Of a DNA stretch of 26,136 nucleotides, positions 7,598 through 16,832 are shown one piece after another. Every line of letters begins with the position of its first letter. Position 1 is the stretch's first letter. The DNA is from a bacterium (GTDB lineage Bacteria > UBA9089 > JASEGY01): assembly GCA_030019105.1 (NCBI GenBank), contig JASEGY010000008.1, positions 1-26,136 of the forward strand. Reading direction: 5' to 3'. Position numbers and translations under genes: made by a program. The notes beneath the pieces are model-generated. The model was given only the letters and a program-made list of their open reading frames with translations. It searched no databases and had not been told where the DNA came from.

Positions 7598-8356
7598 ATG
7601 ATGAAAAATATATTATTGTTAGCGCTACTATTCCTTGTTGCCTGTGGGGATAAAGATAATAATAAGAACCCTATTAGCCCGCCTATTAGCCCGGTAGAAC
7701 CTGAGATATCGGATTTATCGGTAGAAGTGAACCCCGGAGAAGCAATCATCACCTGGAAGACTTCGGTTGCCTCTTCACCAAAGCTAAGATACGGGCCTTG
7801 CCCTACTTATGGCTCAATCATACCTTTGCAATGGGGACTGGATCATCGGGTCGAACTAAAAGGGCTTTCTCCAGGAAGTTGCTATTCCGCCCAGGTAGAT
7901 GAAAAGGATTCCTTTACATTTACCACCCCTTCCGAGGGACTAAGGATAGGCATGGTTCCGGCCTTAAAACAAGTAAAGAAAGGGCAGGAATTTGTAGTGG
8001 AACTCAAGGTAGCGGAAGCATCCTCCCTTTTTGGGGCAGCAATAAGGATAAACTTTGACGGGTCATTTTTAGAGGCGGTTAGGACCAAGCCGGGCGAATT
8101 TCTTGGCTCAGACATCCTCTATATTGATAAATCCGAGACCAGCACCGTTGGCCTTGGACTTACTATGAAGAAAGGCAATACAGGCGCTACCGGATCAGGG
8201 GTGATAGGGAGGATAGTCTTTGTCGCCGCGTCTGAAGGGACCGCAGAGCTAAAAATCGACCGCGAAGACTTAAGGTTGACCGACTCTGAGGGAAAGCCGA
8301 TAAGTGGATTTAATGAAATTTCGGTAGGAGGAGCGCAAATTATAGTAGAAAAGTAA
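7598..8356 (+). CDS. Cohesin-domain lipoprotein
   Basis: About 252 residues from ATG 7598 (7601 is an equally possible start), with AAAGG at 7582-7586. The open frame runs further upstream to 7466, but that part is repeat-derived and would bury the signal sequence. A lipoprotein signal with lipobox LVAC places the lipidated cysteine at residue 16, followed by a short Asn/Pro-rich linker. Residues about 36-110 resemble the FN3-like N domain of purple acid phosphatases (ITWKTSVASSPKLRYG, LKGLSPGSCYSAQV). Residues about 113-252 are a cohesin-like beta domain resembling those in the two neighbouring large proteins (VGLGLTMKKG, IGRIVF, LRLTDSEGKPIS). It is probably anchored in a membrane and could dock the dockerin-bearing neighbours to the cell. 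That role is inferred from domain content. Confidence 0.8.
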   Translation: MMKNILLLALLFLVACGDKDNNKNPISPPISPVEPEISDLSVEVNPGEAIITWKTSVASSPKLRYGPCPTYGSIIPLQWGLDHRVELKGLSPGSCYSAQVDEKDSFTFTTPSEGLRIGMVPALKQVKKGQEFVVELKVAEASSLFGAAIRINFDGSFLEAVRTKPGEFLGSDILYIDKSETSTVGLGLTMKKGNTGATGSGVIGRIVFVAASEGTAELKIDREDLRLTDSEGKPISGFNEISVGGAQIIVEK

Positions 8357-8383
8357 GCGTAGCCGTTCACGGCTTGAAATTGG
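8353..8383 (+). repeat. Island border repeat C (left edge of island 2)
   Basis: GTAAGCGTAGCCGTTCACGG, then CTTGAAATTGG. It contains the hairpin AGCCGT-TC-ACGGCT. It is the same family as 1340-1388, 1636-1683 and 8834-8876. Confidence 0.75.
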
Positions 8384-8385
8384 AA

Positions 8386-8537
8386 ACTGGACAGCAGTAA
8401 GTTCTCAGCTTTTCCCAGAATGAATACTCTGTAAGTTGTTGAAACTAAAGCCTTTTCTCTACGCGATTGCGTCTGAACTGCGAAAAACTTAAGTGTCGAA
8501 AAATCAAGCACTTATGGAGAACTTACTACTGACCAGT
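8386..8537. mobile_element. 152-bp miniature inverted-repeat element
   Basis: Terminal inverted repeats of 21 bp (8386-8406 and 8517-8537) differ at two positions; the outer ends are ACTGG and CCAGT and the inner parts share AGTAAGTTCTC. TGGAA borders both sides (8381-8385 and 8538-8542), a candidate 5-bp target duplication, although GGAAATTGG repeats surround the site. It has no coding capacity. It lies inside island 2, directly upstream of the broken four-helix-bundle gene. Confidence 0.7.
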
Positions 8538-8565
8538 TGGAAATTGGAAATTGGGGGGAAGAAGG

Positions 8566-8748
8566 ATGAAGCGAGTTTATGAGTTGGATGTTTACAAACT
8601 GGCGGAAGAGTTGTCAGATATGGTCTGGTATGACTTTGATAAGTGGGACAAAAAGGTTATGAAGTCTCAATTCCCAATTTCTATAGTGGTTAAGAAAAAG
8701 ATTTTGGGGTTGGATATCCTTTGGAGTTCAGGCTTTAGCCTTTCATAA
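8566..8748 (+). pseudogene. Truncated four-helix-bundle (S23 / 23S rRNA IVS-type) protein gene
   Basis: ATG 8566 has AAGG at 8562-8565 and opens a 60-residue frame. Residues 1-32, up to WDKKV, match the start of four-helix-bundle proteins and the fragment at 1433-1513. From about base 8662 the sequence changes to repeat-like DNA (CAATTCCCAATTTCT), and the rest of the family (normally 115-125 residues, with an IANIAEG-type segment) is absent. A TTG at 8551 could extend the frame by five residues but lies in repeat DNA. The product is unlikely to be functional. Confidence 0.75.
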
Positions 8749-8792
8749 GTAATGAAATCCTAAAGGATTAACTCCGAAAGCTACATAGTCTA

Positions 8793-8835
8793 TCTTGAAT
8801 TCGCTTACCCCAAAATATTTATCTTAAGAGCTATA
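8793..8835. repeat. 43-bp dispersed direct repeat, copy 2
   Basis: Identical to 12-54. Together with the border repeat that follows, it makes up most of the gap between the truncated gene and the next CDS. Bases 8749-8792 contain only a short AATCC-TAAA-GGATT hairpin (8755-8769). Confidence 0.85.
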
Positions 8836-8876
8836 ATTTCCGATTTCCAATTTCAGCGTTCCGTGAACGCTTACAT
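8834..8876 (-). repeat. Island border repeat D (right edge of island 2)
   Basis: Contains CAGCGTTCCGTGAACGCTTA, the reverse complement of the element at 1341-1360, preceded by CGATTTCCAATTT. It ends 23 bases before the next start codon. Confidence 0.8.
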
Positions 8877-8899
8877 TAAATCAAAGGAAGGCAAGACAA

Positions 8900-11800
8900 A
8901 TGCAAAGGTATCACAGTTTGGTTTTCTGGTCTATTCTGGTCCTATTCTTAAGCACAACTCAGGCGTGGGGATCAGGCTTCCAGTACTGCCGCCTGATAGA
9001 CATCACCAACGCTCAGGTATCCGGCGGGCCTCACACCAACTTTCCGTTCCTGTTCAACACCACCCTGGCCGACTTGAAGACTACAATAAACAGCGGCAAG
9101 GTCACCAACGCCAACGGCTTCGACATTATCTTCACCTCCGACGCTGCGGGCAGCACCAAGCTAGACCACGAGATTGAGAAATACACCGCCACTACGGGTG
9201 AGTTCATTGCCTGGGTGCGGATACCGTCGCTGGCGTCCGGCACAAATATCTACCTCTTCTACGGCAACAGCAGCGTCTCCGCCTCCCAGGAGAACGTTAC
9301 CGGCGTCTGGGATACCAACTACAAAGGCGTATGGCACTTGAAAGAAAATGCCGCAGGAACCGGAACAATAGATTTGTATCAAGACTCTACTTCTAATAAC
9401 AACGATGGCGATGATTTTGTTTCAGATAGTGAAAAATCAGGTAAGATTAACAATGGTCAGGGCTTTGATGGAAGTGACGATTATATTGATCTTGGCAGCG
9501 GTTTGAATATTGTTGATAATCATGTTACTATTTCCGCCTGGTCGAATATAAAGACGGCAAGGGCTAGCTACTCTAATGACATAGGTGATAATGACAGCTA
9601 TAAGACAGGTTATGGAATACAATATAACAGTAGTAAGCCAAGTTTTGCTGTAAGAAAAAATGCTTGGTGGAATGTAGAATCTCCTAATGCAGTTGGAGTT
9701 AATGAATGGCATTATATTACAGGTGTTTATGATTATTCCGCCAACAGAGCAAAAATATATGTTGATGGTGTTGAGAAAAATTCAGCCAGTCCATTGACTG
9801 CTGGTATAGCGTCCTCAACTAAAAATTTTCGTCTCGGTAGCGAACCCTATGCTTCTCGTTATTCAGCTATTAAATTGGACGAAGTCCGCATCTCAAATAT
9901 AGCCAGAAGCGGGGGTTGGATTACAACCGAGTACAACAACCAGAACAACCCTGGCGGCTTCTACAGCCTGGGCGCAGAGACGCCCGTGACTGCTCCTGTT
10001 GCTCCAAGTAATTTGGATGCCCAGGCTGTCTCAGGCAGTCGGATCGATCTTTTCTGGACAGACAATTCTGGTAATGAAGTGGGTTTCAAGATTGAGCGAA
10101 AGACCGGGGCAGGTGGAACCTACACCCAGATAGCTACTGTGGGCGCTGATGTTACGAGCTACAGCAATACAGGTCTTGATCCGAATACGACTTATTGCTA
10201 TCGAGTCCGGGCCTACAATGCCGTGAGCGATTCCGGCTATTCCAATGAGGACTGTGCGACTACTCCTAATACAGCTCCTGATGCTCCAACTAATCTAAAT
10301 GCCCAGGCATTCTCCAGCAGACAGATTGATCTCTCCTGGGCGGATAATTCTAACAATGAAACAGGCTTCAAGATTGAAAGAAAAACCGGGGCTGGTGGAA
10401 CCTTCTCCCAGATAACCACAGTAGGGGCTAATGTTACGAGTTACAGCAATACAGGGCTTGATCCGAATACGACTTACTGCTATCGGGTCCGGGCATACAA
10501 TGCCGTTGGTGGCTCCGGCTATTCCAATGAGAACTGTGCCGCCACTCCTGACGTAGCGCCTAATGCCCCGGCTAACCTGGATGCCCTGATTGTCTCAGAC
10601 ACTCAGATCGATCTTATCTGGACTGACAACTCTAATAATGAGACGGGCTTCAAGATTGAGAGGAAAACCGGGACCGGTGGGATTTTTTCTCAGATAGCCA
10701 CAGTAGGGGCTGATGTTACGAGCTACAGCAATACAGGGCTTGATACGGGCACGACTTATTGCTATCGGGCCCGGGCATACAATGCCGTTGGCAACTCCGG
10801 CTATTCCAATGAAGACTGTGCCGCCACTCCCGGCATAATCCCCAATGCCCCGAGCAATCTGTATGCCCAGGCTGTCTCCGGCACTCAGATCGACCTTGTC
10901 TGGGCTGACAATTCTGACAATGAAACGGGGTTCAAGATTGAGAGAAAAACCGGGACTGGTGGGATTTTTTCCCAAATAGCCACAGTAGGGGCTAATGTTA
11001 CGAGCTACAGTAATACAGTTGCTCCGGCCACGACTTATTGCTACCGGGTCCGGGTCTACAACGCCGGCGGCGACTCTGATTATTCCAACGAGCATTGTGC
11101 TCCGAACACTGATGTGCCCATAAAGGTTATCCTGCCGGCCGCTGCGCTTCAGGTCGGTTCTGAATTCGAGGTAGAAATACAGGTGGGAACCCCAGCCAAC
11201 CCGGTGACTGACCTCTTTGCCCTTTCTTTCCGGCTAAATCACTCTTCGGATATTAGTCCGGTCAATCCGATCAATAAGAACATCCTGCCTGACCCGGAAC
11301 TTTTAGGAGATAATCTGGTCTTTCATGCCGACACCCATAGTATAGAACTGCTTGGCATCGGGCTAAGCCGGAAAAAAAGTGTCATCCCGGTGGGCGCCTA
11401 TGGATATGGACGGGTAGCCAGGATAAGGTTCAATCTCTCAGCTTATGCTGCCAGTGGGACCACGGTTAACTTTAGGTTTGAAGAAGAAACATTAACGGTC
11501 AGGGATTCGGAAGGCAATCCTATCTCCCTTATTCCTGTTCCGGCTTCATTTACCATTACCCCCTTTGTTGTCTGGCCCGGGGATTGTGATAATGATGGGG
11601 TAGTAGATGAAACTGATATTCTGCCGGTGGGTCGATGCTGGCTTGAAACCGGGCCGGCCAGGGGGGGAGGCGGTAACCCTTTTAGTTGGGAAGCCCGGGA
11701 AGCCACTCCCTGGACACCTGATCCCAACGCAACTTACGCCGATGCCAATGGAGACGGTGTGGTGGATGAAAAGGAAATTGTAGTTATTGGGATGAACTGG

Positions 11801-12307
11801 GGAAAGACTCATACTGCTGGAAATCCAGCCCGCCAGGCCGGCTCGGCCCCGCACAGGGAGATATTGAGCTCTCAGATCGATCACTCACAGGCATTACCAG
11901 CCTATCAGGCTATGTATCAACTGCTTAAGAATAGTCCTGAGAATAAGGCCGTCATTCAAATGAAAAACTTCCTGGCCCAATTAATCGAAATAGGCGCACA
12001 GAAGGCAATTCCGGTAAAACCCGGTCTGGGTCAGAATTATCCTAACCCACTCAATCCTGAGACCTATATCCCCTTTAGTTTGAGTAAACAATGCCAGGCA
12101 GCCATTCAAATTTACGATTTGGCCGGCCATCTTGTCCGGACCATTGATCTGGGAAAGAAAAATCCGGGGATTTATCTTAACCGGGAGCAAGCAGCCTACT
12201 GGGACGGCAGGGATAATGACGGCCGGGAGGTTTCCAGTGGTATCTATTTCTACCGGCTTAACGCCGGGGATACTGTTATCACCAGGAAAATGATCGTCTT
12301 GAAGTAA
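8900..12307 (+). CDS. Secreted DUF2341/LamG, four FN3, cohesin, dockerin, sorting-domain protein
   Basis: 1135 residues; AAAGGAAGG at 8883-8891 supports ATG 8900. Order: signal peptide (1-24); DUF2341 (about 43-122, FPFLFNTTLADL, IYLFYGNSS); LamG/ConA-like domain (about 135-358, GQGFDGSDDYIDLGSG, AKIYVDGVEK); four FN3 domains of about 94 residues (368-456, 462-550, 556-644, 650-735); cohesin-like domain (738-888); dockerin with two calcium loops (DCDNDGVVDETDI and DANGDGVVDEKEI); FlgD-like sorting segment (1042-1135, LGQNYPNPLNPETYIPF). DUF2341 plus LamG usually means carbohydrate or surface binding; no catalytic domain is seen. The cohesin, dockerin and C-terminus are paralogous to the S8 protein upstream, so both are probably exported by the same route and attached in the same way. 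It stops 23 bases before rseP and may be transcribed with it. Confidence 0.9.
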   Translation: MQRYHSLVFWSILVLFLSTTQAWGSGFQYCRLIDITNAQVSGGPHTNFPFLFNTTLADLKTTINSGKVTNANGFDIIFTSDAAGSTKLDHEIEKYTATTGEFIAWVRIPSLASGTNIYLFYGNSSVSASQENVTGVWDTNYKGVWHLKENAAGTGTIDLYQDSTSNNNDGDDFVSDSEKSGKINNGQGFDGSDDYIDLGSGLNIVDNHVTISAWSNIKTARASYSNDIGDNDSYKTGYGIQYNSSKPSFAVRKNAWWNVESPNAVGVNEWHYITGVYDYSANRAKIYVDGVEKNSASPLTAGIASSTKNFRLGSEPYASRYSAIKLDEVRISNIARSGGWITTEYNNQNNPGGFYSLGAETPVTAPVAPSNLDAQAVSGSRIDLFWTDNSGNEVGFKIERKTGAGGTYTQIATVGADVTSYSNTGLDPNTTYCYRVRAYNAVSDSGYSNEDCATTPNTAPDAPTNLNAQAFSSRQIDLSWADNSNNETGFKIERKTGAGGTFSQITTVGANVTSYSNTGLDPNTTYCYRVRAYNAVGGSGYSNENCAATPDVAPNAPANLDALIVSDTQIDLIWTDNSNNETGFKIERKTGTGGIFSQIATVGADVTSYSNTGLDTGTTYCYRARAYNAVGNSGYSNEDCAATPGIIPNAPSNLYAQAVSGTQIDLVWADNSDNETGFKIERKTGTGGIFSQIATVGANVTSYSNTVAPATTYCYRVRVYNAGGDSDYSNEHCAPNTDVPIKVILPAAALQVGSEFEVEIQVGTPANPVTDLFALSFRLNHSSDISPVNPINKNILPDPELLGDNLVFHADTHSIELLGIGLSRKKSVIPVGAYGYGRVARIRFNLSAYAASGTTVNFRFEEETLTVRDSEGNPISLIPVPASFTITPFVVWPGDCDNDGVVDETDILPVGRCWLETGPARGGGGNPFSWEAREATPWTPDPNATYADANGDGVVDEKEIVVIGMNWGKTHTAGNPARQAGSAPHREILSSQIDHSQALPAYQAMYQLLKNSPENKAVIQMKNFLAQLIEIGAQKAIPVKPGLGQNYPNPLNPETYIPFSLSKQCQAAIQIYDLAGHLVRTIDLGKKNPGIYLNREQAAYWDGRDNDGREVSSGIYFYRLNAGDTVITRKMIVLK
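9998..11107 (+). repeat. Four tandem FN3-coding units of about 282 bp
   Basis: Units begin near 9998, 10280, 10562 and 10844 and share long near-identical blocks (for example the DNA for GFKIERKTG and VTSYSNTGLD). The fourth lost a few codons in the loop before TTYCYRVR. The high DNA similarity indicates recent duplication or gene conversion within the array. Confidence 0.9.
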
Positions 12308-12330
12308 AATTTTAAAAGGAGGAATGTATT

Positions 12331-13683
12331 TTGATTATTACTATTTTAGCTGCGATAATTGCCCTGGGAGTAGTTATTCTATTTCACGAAATCGGACATC
12401 TTATTGTAGCCAAGCGCAATGGAGTAAAAGTGAAGGAGTTCTCTATCGGGTTCGGGCCAAAGATAATTGGAATTACGCGGGGAGAAACCCTGTACCAGCT
12501 CTCTCTTGTTCCGTTAGGGGGGTATGTCAGGATGGCCGGGGATAACCCGGATGAACCCTTGAGCGGGGAGGGGTATGAATTTTTTGCCAAACCACCCTGG
12601 ACAAGGATCAAGATCGTCTTTGCCGGGGCAGGGATGAACTTTGTGGTAGCCATCTTTGCTTACTGGCTGGTTTTTATGCTGGGCATCCCCAGCCTTCATG
12701 TAGATAACCGGATAGGCAGGGTTCAAGAGGGATCGGCCGCAGCTAAGGCAGACCTGAAAGTCGGAGATTATGTCCTCAAGATAAATGACCGGGAGATTGA
12801 AGATTGGACCGATATATCTGAAACAGTTATTAAACATCCGGGGGAATCGCTGGCCCTTCTTATTTCACGGCAAGGAGAGAACTTGACTGTTCATCTTGGT
12901 GTAGAAAAAGATGAACAAACCGGACTGGGCTTTGCCGGGCTGGGACCTTTTCTTCCCTCTAAAGCAGGCAGCATCAAAGAAGGCTACCCGGCCCAAATAA
13001 GTGGCCTGGCCGAGGGAGACTTGATTACCGAAGTTAATGGAACACCTGTTAGTCAATGGCAAGAAATGGCTAATCTTATTCATCAGTTCCCTGAGCAGGA
13101 AATAACTATGAAAGTAAAACGGGGGGAGAAGACTTTTACTATCGGCATCACTCCCGTGGCTACAGAAACTATGGATGAAAAAGGGGAAGCAATCAAGGTC
13201 GGCCTGATTGGTGTTGGTCCTCCAACCATTATTAAAAAAGCCGGTCCCATCGGGGCCATTATTCAAGGTGGAGAAGAAACCCTGAATGCGACGAGAACCG
13301 TCTTTTTTGTCCTGAGTCGATTGATCACCGGACAGTTATCAGCCAAACTTCTGGCCGGCCCACTGGGGATTGCCCAGATGGCCGGAGAACAAGTTAGGGG
13401 AGGACTGTCGGCCTTTCTGGCTTTTATTGCCTTTCTTTCAGCCAACCTTGGCGTTCTTAATCTTCTGCCTATCCCTATCCTTGATGGAGGGCATATCGTA
13501 TTTTTTATAGTAGAGCGCATCCGGAGGAAGAAGCTGGACACCAAGATTCATGAGTTAGCCCAACAGATCGGCCTGACCTTACTGGTGTGTTTAATGATCT
13601 ATGTCACCCTCAATGACATCAGACGGGCCAAGGTATGGGAGAACTTTAAAGAACTATATCAGCAGTGGGTTGAGAAGGAATAA
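12331..13683 (+). CDS. rseP: RIP metalloprotease RseP (site-2 protease)
   Basis: 450 residues, intramembrane zinc protease that cleaves anti-sigma factors and similar substrates in the inner membrane. Zinc motif HEIGH (19-23) lies in the first membrane helix; the third ligand is D385 in LNLLPIPILDGGH. Two PDZ domains lie at about 124-190 and 205-275 (GSAAAKADLKVGDYVL, GYPAQISGLAEGDLI), and membrane segments at about 1-17, 100-120, 360-395 and 410-425. The start is TTG 12331: AAAAGGAGG at 12314-12322 sits 8 bases upstream, and the nearby ATG 12324 is out of frame. Length is normal for the family. In many genomes rseP sits beside dxr, cdsA or bamA; here it follows a surface-protein gene by 23 bases. 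Confidence 0.95.
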   Translation: MIITILAAIIALGVVILFHEIGHLIVAKRNGVKVKEFSIGFGPKIIGITRGETLYQLSLVPLGGYVRMAGDNPDEPLSGEGYEFFAKPPWTRIKIVFAGAGMNFVVAIFAYWLVFMLGIPSLHVDNRIGRVQEGSAAAKADLKVGDYVLKINDREIEDWTDISETVIKHPGESLALLISRQGENLTVHLGVEKDEQTGLGFAGLGPFLPSKAGSIKEGYPAQISGLAEGDLITEVNGTPVSQWQEMANLIHQFPEQEITMKVKRGEKTFTIGITPVATETMDEKGEAIKVGLIGVGPPTIIKKAGPIGAIIQGGEETLNATRTVFFVLSRLITGQLSAKLLAGPLGIAQMAGEQVRGGLSAFLAFIAFLSANLGVLNLLPIPILDGGHIVFFIVERIRRKKLDTKIHELAQQIGLTLLVCLMIYVTLNDIRRAKVWENFKELYQQWVEKE

Positions 13684-13909
13684 CGTAACTGCTCAGGTTG
13701 TCAGGTTCATGGTTCAAAGGTTCACGGTTGGTCGCCTTGCGCTCTTCGTGTGGTACACTTTCGGAGTATCCTCTTCAAATCTAAGGGTAAGAGCCAAAGG
13801 GTTCAAAGTTCAGGGTTCACGGTTCCAGGGTTGGTCACCTTACGCTCTCTCTAACCTTGAACCTTGAACCTTGAACCTTGAACCTGAACATCTGCCTTTC
13901 AAACTACCC
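13684..13909. repeat. Repeat-rich intergenic region between rseP and the response regulator
   Basis: No gene seen. It is built of GGTTCA-type words. A 19-bp block, GTTGGTCGCCTTGCGCTCT (13727-13745), recurs with two changes at 13830-13848. Tandem ACCTTGA heptamers run from about 13853 to 13888. The left-hand GGTTCAAAGG words and the right-hand CCTTGAACC words are roughly complementary, so the region could fold back on itself. Confidence 0.75.
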
Positions 13910-13954
13910 ATTGCGCCATTTTGGCATACTACCACTACGTCAACATGGCGCAAT
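13910..13954 (+). promoter_or_regulatory. Inverted repeat upstream of the sigma-54 promoter, candidate enhancer site
   Basis: ATTGCGCCAT (13910-13919) and ATGGCGCAAT (13945-13954) are perfect complements with 25 bases between them; a further partial half-site, TTGGCATA, lies at 13921-13928. The site is about 90-130 bases upstream of the sigma-54 element, the usual distance for an activator-binding site. Function is inferred from position and symmetry only. Confidence 0.5.
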
Positions 13955-14042
13955 TTACCTCTTCTTTTGTCTCCTTCCATTTTACCTTTGAATAAATCTT
14001 TGATAAACAAAGGGTCTTAGCCGGGAATAAAAAATATTCAAT

Positions 14043-14058
14043 TGGCATGAAACTTGCT
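14043..14058 (+). promoter_or_regulatory. Sigma-54 (RpoN) promoter
   Basis: TGGCATG-AAAC-TTGCT matches the -24/-12 consensus TGGCAC-N5-TTGCW closely, with the invariant GG and GC at the correct spacing. Transcription would begin about 12 bases downstream of the GC, leaving a leader of roughly 15 bases to ATG 14084. The downstream genes (response regulator, groES, groEL) follow with gaps of 23 and 21 bases. Confidence 0.85.
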
Positions 14059-14083
14059 ATATCTAAAGATCAGGTAAAGGAAA

Positions 14084-14470
14084 ATGATCAACTCTATCTT
14101 AATTGTTGATGATGATAAAGCTACCCGGCAATCTTTAGAGCAGGCGATGTCCGTAAATGGCTATGAAACCTTGACAGTGGATGATGGATATATTGCCATA
14201 ACTATTGTTAAGAAGAAAGTGATCGATATAGTCATTCTGGACGTTAATTTACCGGCGCAGAGTGGATTAGAAACCCTGCGCACGATAAAGATTGTCCGGC
14301 CCCAATTGCCGGTTATTATGACCAGCGGTTCTTCCAGGGAATCGGTAATAACAGCCGCCATGGAAGAAGGCGCTTCTTCTTTTATGAGGAAACCTGTTGA
14401 CATCAAGTATCTGAGAAGAATAGTAAGGGAAATCCTGGAAATTGGTCCAGGTAATAACGCGTATTACTAA
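14084..14470 (+). CDS. Stand-alone response regulator receiver protein
   Basis: 128 residues, a single CheY-like receiver domain. Acidic pocket D9-D11 (IVDDDKATR), phospho-acceptor D53 (ILDVNLP), T80 and K103 (FMRKPVD) are all present, so it should accept phosphate from a histidine kinase. There is no DNA-binding or output domain, and no kinase gene is nearby. The sequence style resembles the receiver domains of NtrC-type regulators, which is notable beside a sigma-54 promoter, but that link is an inference. AAAGG at 14076-14080 precedes the ATG. It is separated from groES by 23 bases and is probably in the same transcript. Confidence 0.9.
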   Translation: MINSILIVDDDKATRQSLEQAMSVNGYETLTVDDGYIAITIVKKKVIDIVILDVNLPAQSGLETLRTIKIVRPQLPVIMTSGSSRESVITAAMEEGASSFMRKPVDIKYLRRIVREILEIGPGNNAYY

Positions 14471-14493
14471 AAAAGAAAGGAGGAAAGTAGACT

Positions 14494-14781
14494 ATGAAGA
14501 TCAAACCGTTAGGTGATCGAATCATTGTCAAGCGGATCGAGGAAGAAGAGAAGACCAAGGGTGGACTTATCATTCCGGACACGGCCAAGGAAAAACCCCA
14601 GGAAGGAAAAATTATGGCGGTTGGCCCCGGCAAGGTAACTGATGAAGGTGAACGAATCCCTATGGAAGTCAAGGTAGATGATCGAGTTCTCTTCGGTAAG
14701 TACTCTGGTTCCGAAATCAAAGTGGAAGGTGAAGAGTATCTCATAATGCACCAGGATGACATCCTGGGGATCATTGAATAA
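14494..14781 (+). CDS. groES: Co-chaperonin GroES
   Basis: 95 residues, full length. Begins [14 protein letters not shown]; the mobile loop that binds GroEL is at about 17-35 ([15 protein letters not shown]), and the C-terminal half contains [15 protein letters not shown]. It forms the heptameric lid of the GroEL chamber in the cytoplasm. A strong AAAGGAGGAAAG ribosome-binding site precedes the ATG. groEL follows after 21 bases. No CIRCE operator (TTAGCACTC-N9-GAGTGCTAA) is present upstream, unlike in many HrcA-regulated groESL operons. Confidence 0.98.
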   Translation: MKIKPLGDRIIVKRIEEEEKTKGGLIIPDTAKEKPQEGKIMAVGPGKVTDEGERIPMEVKVDDRVLFGKYSGSEIKVEGEEYLIMHQDDILGIIE

Positions 14782-16476
<1,695 letters not shown>

Positions 16477-16509
16477 AGAAACCAGGTTTCTTTAAGAAAC
16501 CTGGTTTCT
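16477..16509. repeat. 33-bp perfect palindrome, copy 2
   Basis: Same 16-bp arms as 7452-7484 (AGAAACCAGGTTTCTT and complement), with T instead of G at the centre. It sits directly after the tandem duplication downstream of groEL. Confidence 0.95.
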
Positions 16510-16530
16510 CTTTCTCAGAAGCCGGAAAGG

Positions 16531-16567
16531 AAAAGGGCATAGGGAATTTTTTCCCTATGCCCTTTTT
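16531..16567 (+). terminator. Intrinsic terminator after groEL
   Basis: A stem of AAAAGGGCATAGGGAA with its exact complement, a TTTT loop, and a run of five T after the GC-rich part. The A-rich left side makes it effective in both directions. It closes the groESL transcript and would also stop transcripts from the minus-strand cluster. Confidence 0.95.
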
Positions 16568-16617
16568 GTATCTTCTCAATATTTCGGGGGCACTTGCGGG
16601 CGGAAACCAGGTTTCTT
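16568..16617 (-). repeat. Inverted copy of the composite repeat at 7469-7517, with a half palindrome
   Basis: In reverse complement it reads palindrome arm, then GCAAGTGCC, then GAAATATTGAGAAGATAC, as at 7469-7517. Bases 16603-16617 are one arm of the 33-bp palindrome; the other arm is missing. Relative to the frameshifted nucleotidyltransferase at 16833-17160 it is downstream, the same arrangement as at the first copy. Confidence 0.85.
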
Positions 16618-16675
16618 TTTGATAGCTACCCCTTTACTTTGGCGCTCATCCCCTACTACTTTGATTATGAAAATC

Positions 16676-16764
16676 TAATAGCACACGGATAACACGGATA
16701 GTACGGATTACCACGGATAAAATCAGTATAAATCCGTTAAATCCGTGTCATCCGTGTGCTATTA
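16676..16764. repeat. 89-bp inverted-repeat element with CACGGAT words
   Basis: The 24-bp ends 16676-16699 and 16741-16764 are complementary with one mismatch, and the match continues more loosely inward with CGGATT words. Outside it, ATAGCTACCCC (16623-16633) and GGAGTAGCTAT (16770-16780) form a second, imperfect inverted pair. Beyond these repeats the 389 bases between groEL and the next gene hold nothing recognisable. Confidence 0.85.
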
Positions 16765-16832
16765 AAAGAGGAGTAGCTATTTCCACTGATTAGGTGCTTT
16801 TTTCTAAATCAAAGTACTAACGGGTGAGTACT

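Noticed and set aside
10595..11095. Long open frame on the minus strand opposite the FN3 repeats
   Set aside because: It is an antisense shadow of the repeated FN3 codons; its repeats mirror the real gene and no start signal is seen.
13601..13867. Small plus-strand frame overlapping the end of rseP
   Set aside because: It overlaps rseP in another frame and continues into GGTTCA-type repeats; no ribosome-binding site and no conserved feature.
13684..14083. CIRCE/HrcA operator upstream of groESL
   Set aside because: No TTAGCACTC-N9-GAGTGCTAA or close variant is present; the inverted repeat found (13910-13954) has a different sequence and a 25-base spacer.
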